Below, piece after piece: positions 42,816 through 54,839 of a stretch of 64,000 nt of DNA (positions are counted from its first letter, which is position 1; each line of letters begins with the position of its first letter). The stretch spans positions 2,046,001-2,110,000 of the forward strand of contig JAJKFH010001548.1 of NCBI GenBank assembly GCA_023333565.1, in the 5' to 3' direction. The notes under the pieces are model-generated. The model saw nothing but the letters and a program-made list of their open reading frames with translations, made no database searches and was not told the origin of the DNA. The position numbers and the translations under genes are program-made. This stretch comes from Puffinus mauretanicus. Its lineage: Eukaryota; Chordata; Aves; Procellariiformes; Procellariidae.

Positions 42816-44575
42816 GGCACCCGGCGGCCGGAATTGGGTACTGCAGCTCTTGAGCCGCGCATGCGCGGTGGCGCGCTTTTCTTTGCTCACTGCTGCCACC
42901 GAGCGGCCAAAACTCGGTACTGCAGCCCTCGAGCCGCGCATGCGCAGAGGCGCGCTCTTTCTTTGCTCGCTGCTGCCACCGAGCGACCAAAACTCGGTAC
43001 TGCAGCCCTCGAGCCGCGCATGCGCAGTGGCGCGCTTTTCTTTGCTCGCTGCTGCCACCGAGCGCACTCGGTACTGCAGCATGGCGCGCTTTTCTTTGCT
43101 CGCTGCTGCCACCGAGCGACCAGAATTCGGTACTGCAGCCCTCGAGCCGCGCATGCGCAGTGGCGCGCTTTTCTTTGCCACCGAGCGCGTACTGCAGCCC
43201 TCGAGCCGCGCATGCGCAGTGGCGCGCTTTCCTTTGACTGCTGCCACCGAGCTACCAAAGCTGGGTGCTGCAGGTCTTGAGCCGCGCATGCGCGGTGGCG
43301 CGTTTTTCTTTGCTCGCTGCTGCCACCGAGCGACTAAAATTTGGTACTGCAGCCCTCGAGCCGCGCATGCGCAGTGGCGCGCTTTTCTTTGCTCGCTGCT
43401 GCCACCGAGCGACCAGAATTCGGTACTACAGCTCTTGATCTGCGCATGCGCGGTCCGCGCTTTTCTTTGCTCGCTGCTGCCACCCAGCGACCAGAATTCG
43501 GTACTGCAGCCCTCGAGCCGCGCATGCGCGGTTGCGCGCTTTTCTTTGCTCGCTGCTGCCACCGAGCGACCAGAATTCGGTACTGCAGCCCTCGAGCCGC
43601 GCATGCGCGGTTGCGCGCTTTTCTTTGCTCGCTGCTGCCACCGAGCGACCAGAATTCGGTACTGAAGCTCCTGAGGCGCGCATGCGCAGTTGCGCGCTTT
43701 TCATTGCTCGCTGCTGCCACCGAGCGACCAAAACTGGGTACTGCAGCCCTCGAGCCGCGCATGCGCGGTGGCGCGCTTTTCTTTGCTCGCTGCTGCCACC
43801 GAGCGACTAAAATTTGGTACTGCAGCCCTTGATCTGCGCATGCGCGGTGGCGCGCTTTTCTTTGCTCGCTGCTGCCACCGAGCGACCAGAATTCGGTACT
43901 GAAGCTCCTGAGGCGCGCATGCGCGGTGGCGCGCTTTTCTTTGCTCGCTGCTTCCACTGTGCGACCAGAATTCGGTACTGCAGCTCTTGAGCCGCGCATG
44001 CGCAGTTGCGCGCTTTTCATTGCTCGCTGCTGCCACCGAGAGACCAAAACTCGGTACTGCAGCCCTCGAGCCGCGCATGCGCAATGGCGCGCTTTTCTTT
44101 GCTCGCTGCTGCCACCGAGCGACCAAGACTCGGTACTGCAGCTCTTGCGTCGCGCATGCGCGATAGCGCGCTTTTCTTTGCTCGCTGCTGCCACCGAGCG
44201 ACCAGAATTCGGTACTGCAGCCCTCGAGCTGCGCATGCGCAGTGGCGCGCTTTTCTTTGCGCGTTGATGCCACCGAGCGACCAAAACTGGGTACTGCAGC
44301 CCTCGAGCCGCGCATGCGCAGTGGCGCGCTTTTCTTTGCTCGCTGCTTCCACCGAGCGACCAGAATTCGGTACTGCAGCCCTCGAGCCGCGCATGCGCAG
44401 TGGCACGCTTTTCTTTGCGCGTTGATGCCACCGAGCGACCAAAGCTGGGTGCTGCAGGTCTTGAGCCGCGCATGCGCGGTGGCGCGTTTTTCTTTGCTCG
44501 CTGCTGCCACCGAGCGACTAAAATTCGGTACTGCAGCCCTTGAGCCGCGCATGCGCGGTGGCGCCCCCCTTCTCC
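42816..44575 (+). repeat. Large ~79-bp minisatellite with 22 NRF1 palindromes
   Basis: Tandem monomers of 78-80 bp; a few are shorter through internal deletions. Each has GCGCATGCGC, then a GTGGCGCGCTTTTCTTTG stretch, CTCGCTGCTGCCACCGAGCG, and a GAATTCGGTACTGCAG stretch. I count the perfect palindrome at 42857, 42936, 43016, 43149, 43208, 43284, 43363, 43442, 43520, 43599, 43678, 43757, 43836, 43915, 43994, 44073, 44152, 44231, 44310, 44389, 44468 and 44547. One monomer near 43080 has lost it. GCGCATGCGC is the core of the NRF1 (nuclear respiratory factor 1) consensus, so the block could bind many NRF1 dimers and behave as a CpG-rich regulatory array. Long open frames across it on both strands are a composition effect. 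Confidence 0.92.
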
Positions 44576-44990
44576 GCGCTGCCGTCCGCCGGTAACGGCA
44601 ATGCTGTACTGTGGTGCCTGCGGGGTGATGCCGCCGCGTTCATTGCTTCGTCCCGGTAAGGAAACGCCGCTGCCGCCCCACGTGCGCGCTGCCGGCGGGC
44701 GCTGGGCGCCCAAAGCGCGGACCTGCAGCGCCGCTGCCGCCCCCGGGCACGCGCCGCCCGGCGGCTGCTCGCTGCTGCTGCCGCCCCGTGGCCGAATCGC
44801 GGTACTGCAGCGCCGGCACCGCACAGGTGCGCAGCAGCGCCGCCGCCTTCGCTGCTGCCGCCGCGAAGCCGAAGCGTGGTCCTGCAGCCCGGCGTTCGTG
44901 CGCCGGCTCTGGCCCCTCCACGCGCCGTCCCCATCCCGGTGCATCCCTCATCCCGGTGCATTCGTCTTCCCGGGCGGCAACGGTTAGGGT
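44576..44990. promoter_or_regulatory. CpG island with decayed array monomers
   Basis: Very CpG-rich sequence in which fragments of the monomer (GGTACTGCAGCGCCGG, CGCTGCTGCCGCC, GTCCTGCAGCCCGGCG) recur with strong divergence and without the full NRF1 palindrome. It looks like the degraded edge of the array merging into a promoter-like island. Confidence 0.5.
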
Positions 44991-46077
44991 GCCCCCCCCC
45001 ACATGCCAGCACCCCCAAGAGTGTCGGCGTGTCCCGGTGCTGTCCCCATCCCTGGGGCAACTCCCCATCCCCTGTCCCTGCGGCTGGTGGTTGGGCTCTG
45101 TGTTCCCCCAATAAAACACAGGGACGGAGGGCACCCCTGGGGACAGGGGGCGGGGACCCCCAGAGAGTGGGCTGTCCTGCCATCGCTCCTTGCTGCTTGT
45201 CCCCTGACCCCCCAGCGGTGATGAGCTCCGGGCCACTGGCAGGGACCCTCACTGTCACCTTCCCCCCATGCCGGTTGCCACCAGCGACAGGGACAGCGAT
45301 GCCCCCCCCCTGCCACGTACAGGGGTGTGCAGGGGCACAGGCCACCCCCGTCAGGTGGACACGCTGGGGACACCGTCTGCCCCAGGGGTGTTTGGGAGCT
45401 GCAGGATGCCAGGTCTCCCCTGCTCAAGCCCTGCAGACCCAGGTGGAGCGCAGGCATCCCCCAGCCCTGTCTCTGCGTGGCCGTGGGTCGCTGCTGCCAT
45501 TGCGTGGCCAGCGGCTGCAAGGACACGGCTCCCGCCGGCTGGGGCCAGAGGAGCCCGGCAGCCTGGAGACCCCTGGGAAGGGCTGGCTGTGGTGGGGACT
45601 CGGCACCCAGGGCCCAGGGCACCCCAGAGACCCGACAACAGGGTGCAGCATGAACTATTTTATTATCTGTGCAATATCCATGAGTGAGTCCCCATCGTTC
45701 CCATCCTGGTCCCCCAGTGGGTTGGGGTCCCAGCTGCCCCTGGGGGTGGCTGCAGGTGTGGGGGGTGGGATCCCTTCTCCCCAGAGTGCCCCCCACCTCC
45801 CCAGGGTCATCCCTCCCAGTCTCAACCCCCCACATGGTGTCCCCAATCTCCTGAGAAACACCTCTGTCCCCAAATGTCCCCCTACCCCACTCCCAGGGTC
45901 CCTCTCGGACCCCAGGATTCCCCCCCGCCCCATCCCGAGGCCCCCCCCCATCCCCACAGTCACCCCCAGCCCTGAGACACACACACACCCCACCTCCTCT
46001 CAGCACGGCAGGTGCCTGGGGAGGTGCTGGGAAGAGCCGGCACCGCCATCTCGGGGTCCCGCTGACCCTCATCCCCC
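44991..46077. other. C-rich region with possible transcript ends
   Basis: C-rich, minisatellite-like DNA. A plus-strand AATAAA lies at 45110-45115. A minus-strand AATAAA lies at 45659-45664, next to the end of a minus open frame (see the separate entry). No protein family is recognised. The block ends at the join to duplication copy 2. Confidence 0.4.
45655..45749 (-). other. Possible minus-strand terminal exon with very short 3' UTR
   Basis: On the minus strand a CTGCAG acceptor candidate (45750-45755) leads into about 29 open codons ending in an acidic, non-repetitive C-terminus (GDQDGNDGDSLMDIAQIIK) and a TAG at 45655-45657. An AATAAA overlaps the last codons, and the following sequence is GT-rich, as expected after a cleavage site. 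The protein is not recognised and no upstream exon was identified. It may be chance. Confidence 0.25.
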
Positions 46078-46503
46078 CTAAAGTCTTGCACCATGCTCTG
46101 CTCCTTGGGGGGAGTGCCCACAGTCAGGGTGGGTGGGGGCTCCCCTCCTCCCCAGGGAACCCCCCCAACCTGTCCAGGGCACCCTCTGCCACCTCCCCAG
46201 CATCCGATCACCGTACCAGGGTCTGACCCTGGGATCCCACTGGTTAACGTCAGGTGCGAGAGAAGGTTCCTCATTACTCCTTGATTAGTTCTTAGGTGCC
46301 AGCTCGATCTGGGTGCCTCCAGAGAGGGACCCCTACCCCGGATCGCCCTCCTTGCACACCTGCACCCATTGCAGGAGGGTCCACACACACCATGGGAGCC
46401 ACGTGAGAACCAGAGGGGGCCTCGAGCCTGCCCAGCAGCAGTCAAAACACCCCAGTGGTTTCAGACACTGGCTGTTTTGCTCCTGAACCCAAGAGAAAAA
46501 TAA
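46078..46503. other. Non-coding start of duplicated unit, copy 2
   Basis: Counterpart of 16023-16465. No gene is recognised. A 24-base-scale loss near 46470-46500 shortens the approach to the VNTR relative to copy 1. Confidence 0.45.
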
Positions 46504-46745
46504 CCACCACTGTCACACGAGGGTCCTGCACAATCACCACCATCGCACAAGGGTCCCCGTGCACCTGCCCGCCATTGCATGAGGGTCCCCTGCACACCAA
46601 CCAATTGCATAAGGGTCTTCCTGCACTGCCCCCCCATTGTACGGGGGTCTCCACACACCGACCCCCTGTTGCGCAAGGGTCCCTGCGCAATCACCACCGT
46701 TGCACGGGGGTCCCTGCACAGCCTGCACGGGGGTCCCTGCACCGC
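46504..46745 (+). repeat. ~30-bp VNTR, about 8 units
   Basis: Same unit as 16466-16965 but with only about eight GGGTCC cores. It abuts promoter a of copy 2. The last two units are near-identical (CACGGGGGTCCCTGCAC twice). Confidence 0.88.
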
Positions 46746-46884
46746 AAAAGGCGCCGTGCGCATGCGCACTTCCGGGGCGGGGACTACAACTCCCGGCGTG
46801 CCCCCCTAAGGCGGCCCGGAGGAGCCGCGCGCTGATTGGCTGCGGAGGATATTTCAACAGGGCGCGCGGCGGGGTCTGCACCCA
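46746..46884 (+). promoter_or_regulatory. Promoter a, copy 2
   Basis: The same cassette as 16966-17100: NRF1 palindrome GTGCGCATGCGCAC (about 46756), GGGGCGGGG, ZNF143-like ACTACAACTCCCGGCGTGCC (46783-46802), inverted CCAAT (about 46834) and ATATTTCAACAGGGCGCG. The NRF1 site is a better palindrome here than in copy 1. It runs directly into a long GGC repeat. Confidence 0.75.
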
Positions 46885-47495
<611 letters not shown>

Positions 47496-47649
47496 CACGA
47501 GGCGCCGTGCGCATGCGCGCTGCCGGGGCGGGGACTACAACTCCCGGCGTGCCCCGCGCGGGCGGTCCGGTGGAGCCGCGCGCTGATTGGCTGCGGAGGG
47601 TATTTCAACGGGGCGCGCGGCGGGCTCTGCACCGAGGCGGCGGCGCAGC
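47496..47649 (+). promoter_or_regulatory. Promoter b and first exon end, copy 2
   Basis: Identical in layout to 17436-17589, with the ZNF143-like motif at 47534-47553 and the splice donor GCAGC|GTGAGT at 47649/47650. I see no base changes in the core elements relative to copy 1. Confidence 0.7.
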
Positions 47650-49305
47650 GTGAGTGTGAGGGGCCGCGGGCCCGGGGAGCCGAGGAGTGGGGCTGTGACG
47701 GGGGGGGCGGTCCTGGAGGCTCCGGGGACGGGGGCTGGGGGGGCTCCAGGCGGGGGAGGGGCTGTGAGCATCTGGGGGGGGTGGGGGGGGGGAGTGCTGC
47801 GTGCCCTAGGGGGGCCGCGCGGTGGGCCCGGGGGGAGGGGGGGTGCGCTGTGTGCAAACAGACGCTCCCTGCGAGTCCCAGCTGTCGCCCCGTGGGGCCG
47901 GGGACCCCCCAGCCCTCCCTGCAGGCAGACTGGGGGCTTCGCGGGCCGAGTCGAGGGAGGAGCTGCTGGAGAGAGGGCTTAGAAACGGCCTTCTGCCCCC
48001 GAAACTCCTGGAGCATTTGAAGGGGAGGGACAGGTCCGCCCCAGGGCCCCAAGGGGAAGACCTCGGAGCAGGGACTTGGGGTTGTTCCAGGAGCAAAAGC
48101 TGGCCCCAGCCAGCTCGCCTCTGCTCCCCCGGCACCGGGATCAGACCTTTCAGCCCCGTTTCTGCCCGAAGCATCACACAAGCGCTTGCCCTCCCCGGGG
48201 GCATCTTTGGGACTTGAGAAGAGGCGCAGCAGCTGGGTTTTTGGGCTCAGAAATGGGTGCTAAGTGAGCTGGTTTGGGGGCCCAAAGCAGAAGCCGGTTT
48301 GGCCGTTTGTGCGGGGGGGTGGGAGGGCATTGGGGGCTGCAGGGGAAAGCAGGGGGTGGGCAGGGTGCGTGGACCCTCCCCAGGGGTGGGGGTCTGGTCC
48401 TGCTGGACCCCGAAGTGCGGGAGGCCGGCATGCACCAGACCAAACTCAACGTCTGAGGTGGTCTCTGGGGGGAAGAGGTGGTCCCTGCTTTTCAGACCCC
48501 GCACGCCTTCTTCGAGTCCAGCTCTTCCTTGTCGACTGCTTAGAATAGTTATTAACTAATTAATCATACAAGCTAATTAATATTTATACAATGTACAACT
48601 ATGATATTTAATCCTAATAGTCAAGTTTTGACGACGATTGGTTTACGACCTTGCCAAAAGCCCAGGCTGTTGCAAATAGCTGGAGCTTGTAAGGAGAAGG
48701 AGCTGAAATCAACGGGAGCTTCCATGTAGAGCTGGAGGTTCAATTAACCAGAACTGTAGCAAGCAGGAGCTCGAACGAGACAGGGTGTCCGCTGTCTGGG
48801 GCATGCCTTAGCCAGAGGCAAAATTACCAGCAGCTGTAACGAGCAGGAGCGGCGATTCGCTGCAGCGTCTGTTTGCTGGAGCATCCGTCGGCCAGGCTGC
48901 ACTCCCAGCACGGCTGAAGAGCAGCCAGGCGCAGGCAGGGCTGTCCCCAGCGAGGAGCTCTGAGCGGCAGGGAGGCGAGTTGTCCTTTGGCCAGCGGGGA
49001 GCCCGGCCTCCTCCCTTGGGGATTAAATCCACGCCACGCGTGGATCCGCTCTCTTTGCGTGGAGGCTCTCTCCTGGTCCCGTTCCCGAGGGCTGAAGTGA
49101 GGTGGGGGTCCCCCGGCTCTCCCCGAGGGGCAGGCGGCAGCACGAGGCGGCGGTGTCTCCCCGGTACCCGGCAAAGGGGAGCGAAACTGGCTGGCTGGAG
49201 CTCCCGGGGTGCACAGCCCGGCCCCGCACGGCAGAATCCTTCCCTGGGTTTTACCGTTGGCTGGGTGTGACAAACAGGTTCATTTTGTGCCTCCTCTTTT
49301 CCCAG
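47650..49305. other. GC-rich putative intron 1, copy 2
   Basis: Nearly identical to 17590-19245. No recognisable gene. Confidence 0.4.
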
Positions 49306-49364
49306 CGTCACCTTCTGCGTCATGTGAAGAAAATCCTGCGTGGTTGACGCCGCTTGCTGCTCAG
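49306..49364 (+). other. Candidate exon 2, copy 2
   Basis: Same splice sites and 19-codon frame as 19246-19304. One base change (CGT to TGT at about 49322) alters Arg to Cys. Confidence 0.4.
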
Positions 49365-51220
49365 GTAATGGCACGTGTGGGGCCGGGGGAGCCGGGAGAA
49401 ACATTGGCGAGTTCAAGGACGCTGCAGCTACTCCACGTCAAACCCAGGGAAAAGGCAAATTTGCTGCCGGTGCAGAAAAGCTGATGAACAGTTGCCGTTA
49501 ACAGAGTGTGCCTCGTTCCCGAATCGGTCCCTGGGTAGTTACGAGTGTTTTCCTTTCAGGGAAAAGAATGAGCTTTCATCTACGATAAATTAAGAGCTGC
49601 CTGTTACCTTCTTTAGGGTCAAGTATTTCTCTTTTGTTTGTTCATACTGATTTTATGGGCAGGTTGGAAATAGCCTTTTATTTTTATATGCATAACTCAA
49701 TTTTTAGTAATATGTGGTGTCAGTATAGTTAATTTTTGAGCACCCAGGTGCCACTAGAAATGTAATGAATGAACACGATGGAAACTGATATTTAAACTTG
49801 ATTTTTACTTGATTTTTTTTTTCATTAGAGTGTTTATGGCATGTTGCCCTGTGGCTCAATCAACATTCTGTTCAGTGGAGTCTTCAATCTAGGACTTTAA
49901 CACAAAAAAAAAAGTTGGTCCTTCCAAAAAAAGGGCTAGTCATTCATAGGATCGAGGTATAGACTTGGAGAGTCGCTTAAGTATGTAATTAGAATTAAAG
50001 CCAAATGTCGCTTCATGTTGCTGCTGTTGGTCTTCACTTTCATTAATTTCCCCGCTACTCCGTCATGGCTGGGAGCTCCGAATCTGAATTTTTTTCACTC
50101 CCTAACGCATTTTTCTCCCCAAGGAGAGGCTACGTTTAAAAGTTCATTAGTTTCCTCACAAATGCATCGGTCAATAAAATTGAGTTATGGTTATTAAAAC
50201 CACAAAAATGACACCAGTCTTACAGATCTGGACTATTTCTGAACATGTGTTCATCACGTGCAGATGTCATCGGGATACAGATCATCTGCACTTCATGCTC
50301 CGACGAGACAATCTGCTGAGACAGGGACGAGCTCCAAAAGAAAAAAAAGGTACAACATCAAGGTTTTGTTTTGTTGTTGGTTTTTGTGGTTTTTTTGTGT
50401 TTGTGGTGTTGGCTTTTTTTTTAAGAGTGCGATGTTGACTGGTGGCAGCCTGCAGAGCTCTCGTGCTGCCTGACCTCTCCTTTTCTTCTCTGTCACTCCT
50501 CTTTCGTGGCTGTAATTTTCACTCGGGTAGTTTTAGAAGAGCAATTTAGTTCCTCGCCTGTGTAAATGTGCTGGTAATACCCGGAAGGTAAATGCGTGAA
50601 CCAGTAGCGAATAACTTGGCTACAAGTAGAATTTCTGAAGGAAGAACAATGACAACAGGAAGCAAGTAGCAAGTTACCACAAATTTGTGTGTGTCAAACA
50701 CATCGAAGTCTTATTGCCAAACGTTGTTTGGCAATGTGTTCCAAATGGCTCGTTTTGGTAAACATAAATTTTCAGGAAGTTCAGGGTTGTGTGTGGAAAA
50801 ACGTGCCCCTCTGTCTAGGTGTCCTGCTACGTAAATAGCATCAGTCAGTAGCCCATCCAGTGGCAGGGCTGTTGTTCCCTGCTCTCGATCTTGCCATAGT
50901 AGTGTTGTGATATTTCGACCTAAGAGGCAGCTTTAGGAATGGAAGGAGAATGCCTGTGTTCTGTAAGGGCTACGAGTGCCGACCCTTTTCTCTGCCTGCT
51001 GCTTACCTGTGCATGAGATGAAACTGTATTGTTTTTCTCCCTTGTTCCCGGTCGAAATATTTCTGAAGCTGTCGCTGCTGTGGGTTTGCAATTTGTGTTA
51101 CTGCATTTTTGTAGAGTTCTAGTTATGGATTGTTTCTGCCGTGGCAAAGTGTCAAGATACGGTTTTCAGTTTAAAGCTTCAGAAACGGCATTCGCTGAAA
51201 TCAGCGTAGGCGAAACTGAT
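49365..51220. other. Putative intron, copy 2
   Basis: Counterpart of 19305-21160. No feature recognised. Confidence 0.4.
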
Positions 51221-51756
51221 TGTTGTGGTTTAACCTGGCAGGCAGCTAAACACCACGCAGCTGCTGGCTCACTCCCCCTGCCCCCACAGTGGGATGGGGG
51301 AGAGAATCGGAAAAAAAAGTGAAGCTCATAGGATGAGGTAAAGACAGTTTAATAGGACAGAAAAGGAAGGGGAAATAATCATAACGATAAAAGAATATAC
51401 AGAATAAGCGATGCACAATGCGATTGCTCACCGCCCGCCAACTGATGCCCAGCTGGTTCCCGAGTGGCGGTCGCCGCCCCCCGGCCAACTCCCCCAGCTT
51501 ATATGCTGAGCGCGACGTCATATGGTATGGACTGTCCCTTTGGCTGGTTTGGGTCATCTGTCCCGGCTAAGGTCCCTCCCAGCTTCTCGCTGGCAGGGCA
51601 TGAGAAGCTGAAAAGTCCCCGACTGGCGTAAGCACTGCTTAGCCACAACTAAAACATCAGCGTGTTATCCACATTTTTATCGTACTAAATCTAAAACATA
51701 GCACTATACCAGCTACCAGGAAGAAAATTAACTCTATCCCAGCCGAAACCAGGACA
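51221..51756 (-). mobile_element. Solo LTR, antisense, copy 2
   Basis: Counterpart of 21161-21696. I noticed one base difference (GACTGGCG against GACTAGCG, about 51625). Its presence at the same site shows that it predates the segmental duplication. Confidence 0.85.
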
Positions 51757-52359
51757 CTGGTCTTGTGTATGATCCCGCTGTGCTCGCAGGGGTGCTCAGT
51801 GGCTCCTCATCAAAACAGCGAAGTGTGTGTGGATGTCCGTAGGGTTGCGCTCGGGGTCTGGGGGCGTTATGTATTTTTGCTATTGGAAGACGGAATAGAG
51901 CGTGTGCCTGTTAAATCTAACGACAGTCGAAGGTTGGGAGGGACCCTGAGCAGGTTTGGTGGCACAACTGCAGTTTTCAAAGATCTTGACCATTTGGAGA
52001 AACGGCCTGGAAAAAAGGATTCCTCATTTGCAGCGAGTTCACAAGGACAGACGGGTTGCCGTACTCTTTAACAAAAACACTCAACTTGGGACGTATAGGG
52101 TGAGGAAATCGCGGCTCTACTTAGGCTTGAGAAACTGTATGTAGGTATCTGTGCCTGTCACCTGCATGTATCTAGGAAAGTGAGTTCTAGCGAAACTAAA
52201 GCTGCCAATGAGCCAAAAAAAAGGCACGGTTGTCTAAAACATGCAGAAGCTCTAGTGGCCTGTATCAACAACTGCACCAAGGATGATGCAAAATACTTTC
52301 TCCTCCCCTCAGTTGTAGTCTTCACAGAAAAGGAAGCTTTCTGCTAAACTTTTCCTTTT

Positions 52360-52405
52360 TTTTTTTTTTTTTTTTTGTTGTTGTTGTTTGTGGGTTTTTT
52401 TTTCC
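52360..52405 (+). repeat. Poly-T / (TTG)n microsatellite, copy 2
   Basis: A longer T run and fewer TTG units than copy 1, immediately before candidate exon 3. Confidence 0.85.
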
Positions 52406-52416
52406 CCTCTCAGCAG

Positions 52417-52512
52417 AATGTCAACGGCCACCATTTCGCCACGGTCGCCCTGTCTTCTGCCGTGAAAGTACGAGACAGATGGAAAGGATCCATAGTGGTC
52501 TGCAAGTACAAG
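52417..52512 (+). other. Candidate exon 3, copy 2
   Basis: The 32-codon open segment is identical to 22362-22457, with the same acceptor and donor. Confidence 0.45.
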
Positions 52513-53148
52513 GTACGCCTGTAATATGTGTCTGCATTTTTCCTAAGGTGCTTGTAGTGTGGACTTCACAGTTAACATGAAGAATGTGGTAGCTCTCCTT
52601 CTATATGATTTTTTACCGTGAAATATTTTAACACAAATACTAAAAATAAAGGTCTGTTCTGGAGCGTGGTACGCCTATGCAAAGCTTGCTTCCCTCCGTC
52701 TATTTTCTCCTCCTGCAAGCACAGTCTTCTGTTTCTGTGTGCTTGCTATTAAAGGGTGCTGTGAAAATAATGTTGGACTAGAAGAGGAGAGGAACAGTTT
52801 GTAAGAGTTCGGGTGTGCGGGAGAAACCGACTTTATTTTCATGATAAAAGCTTTATGCTTTTTCGGTCAGTAAGTTTTTAAAATACCTTACAGTAGTACT
52901 CGAAAACCTTTCTGAGATACTAGCATCTGCGCTAAAAGCAATCAAGGTCAAAGAAGAGGCGTGGACAAAACGGGACAAATCGGCGTCGCTTCGGTGTGTT
53001 TTCCAGGCTTTCCCAAGAAGCGTTAGCAGCCTCGTAACTAGCGACAGAGAGTCCTGATGTGTTTTTGGTGAGTTACTGCTTCTATAATGTCCTCTTTCCT
53101 TAACCTGCAGTGTGTAATTTTGACTTCGGTTGGAAAGAGATTTTCCAG

Positions 53149-53287
53149 AATGGAAATCTTTCTCATTCAAAGGAGTTGCCTTTTACGAACTTCCCATCGG
53201 AATGGATCTTCAGAGATGACGTGCGTGGCAGTAGAAGTCATCCGCAACGAGACTTTTCGCGCCCTCTGGAAAGAAAAAAAAAAAGGG
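53149..53287 (+). other. Candidate exon 4, copy 2
   Basis: Same frame and splice sites as 23094-23232, with no coding change noticed. Confidence 0.35.
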
Positions 53288-54111
53288 GTAAGCCGATTTC
53301 CTTGCAAAGACCCGAGCGCAGCACGTCTTCCAGTAGTCGACGTATGGCTGATCTTTGGTTCTCGGGTGTAACGGTCGAGAGATCGTAAAGACGCGTTCCT
53401 CCGCACGCTCGGGTACGGCCAACAGCATTAGCAAACCTGCCAGTCCTTTTTGGTAGCCTGATGTATTGCAGCACCGGGGATTTGATATTCCCCACCGCCT
53501 GCCCCCCTCCCCGCCCCCTCAAAAAAAAGTAAAACCGTATGGGAGATCTCTTATCTCACTGATTTTTCTATCGTAAATGCAATTTTAAAAAGAAAGTTAA
53601 AATTGTATAACTTCCAAACTGACTTGCGTTGTTTAAACTGCAACTGCCAAATAGCTGTAGCGTATAATTTATTAGGTGTGCTTAAGCAGTTGGGTAGTTG
53701 CTCTAAACGTTTAAAAAGAGAGGCAACTGAACGTTACGGGTTTTTTTCCCGACCTTTTGGCAGAGTGCTCTGAAGTCCTTTATTTCTGTCTCGCTTTCGA
53801 CGGCGCGTTTCCCTGGCAGTTCGGTAGCATCGGTCTCGGCGCAGCTGGCCAGGCGTCCCTCCTGGTCATGTAACGCACGCAAAACCCCTGGTCAAATGAT
53901 AGCTGTGTAGTTTGGAGGTAGATAATTTAACGGTATGAATTCACAGCTTCGCAATTTCAATTAACGCAAAAGGAAAACCAAATATTTTTGTAGTATAAGT
54001 CTTCTTATTGTACGTATGTAAACGTACGCACACCTTTTTAGCATAAAATGAATTGCTGAGATTTGTTCTTTCTTTTTCATTTTACTCTTCAGTTTTACAC
54101 TTCACTTTCAG

Positions 54112-54200
54112 CTTTATCGGCCAAGCAAGCGAGATGCGCAGCAGCAGCAGCAGCGCAAGGGCTGGAGCTGTGGCGGCGGATCCGTGAGCGTATATGCTGA
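54112..54200 (+). other. Candidate exon 5 with stop, copy 2
   Basis: The phase-compatible frame keeps its TGA (54198-54200) but three codons before it change (Leu to Trp, Trp to Arg, Arg to Ile). The alternative glutamine-run frame gains a TAA at about 54199. This small segment is a hotspot of differences between the two copies. Confidence 0.3.
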
Positions 54201-54535
54201 TTAAGGCGCGCCCTCGTCCTGCAGCCTCACGGGGTTATCTCCCGGCAGCGGTGCTGTAAGGAAGGGACGAGGCGTTTTCCGACCCCAGCGAGAGCGTTTA
54301 CTTCTCTGCTAAGGATGTGTTCAGAATCGTGTCAATTAGTCCTCACGCGGATTTTAAGCGTTCGAATCGCTCGAGCTTTTAAAGGCCGCGTTGTATTTCG
54401 AGCTAACCCGTTTGCCTGGCACCGTCCTTTAGCTCGACTGCTACCCTCTCCCTTATCCTGACTGAATTCCTCTGCTGCCTTCGGTGCTGTTTTTTTTAAT
54501 GTGCTGAAATATCCGTTGGGATTTTTGTTTTTCAG

Positions 54536-54839
54536 ATGCCTTGCTGTGAGCGTCCCGTGGTGCTCAGGAGAGACCCCCAGCCCAGGTTTGCCTGCCGGTC
54601 ATTGGGCGTGCTGAGGGTAAGGGGCTGGCTGCCAGCCTGCGGGACGGGGGCTGGGGGGGGCTGCAAGCGTTTGAGGGGGGCCGCCCCTCCTTTATCTTTC
54701 TAGCAGAGCCCCCCTTTTTGGCAGGGGTGCGTGTGTACCTATGTAAATAGCATTATTAAAGTAACGAGCTGCCGGTTGGGGCTGTTTCCCTCATGTTGTG
54801 CCTTTTTTGGGGCTGAATAAAAAGGGGGGGTTGCGGGGC
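54536..54839 (+). other. Candidate terminal exon with AATAAA, copy 2
   Basis: Counterpart of 24482-24785, with acceptor and AATAAA (54816-54821) unchanged. Confidence 0.35.

Larger units (their letters stand above)
16013..46077 (+). repeat. Segmental duplication, copy 1 (~30 kb unit)
   Basis: From about 16022 (GCTAAAGTCTTGCACCATGC) the sequence recurs in direct orientation from about 46078, with an offset drifting from 49 to 65 beyond 30,000. Long stretches (for example 17360-22290 against 47420-52350) differ at only a handful of bases. Indels concentrate in VNTRs and homopolymers. If the copies abut, the unit is about 30.06 kb and includes the tandem ERV and the NRF1 array. The right end of copy 2 is outside the window, so the share of 42.16-46.07 kb in the repeat unit is unproven. 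Confidence 0.9.

Noticed and set aside
42816..44575. CRISPR-like array
   Set aside because: Regular ~79-bp periodicity, but there are no unique spacers between short repeats; the whole monomer is conserved. This is an avian nuclear sequence and the block is a minisatellite.
44876..46081. 401-codon plus and 362-codon minus frames right of the array
   Set aside because: Proline/glycine-rich, low complexity, overlapping on both strands, and ending at the duplication junction. Typical of stop-poor C-rich minisatellite DNA.
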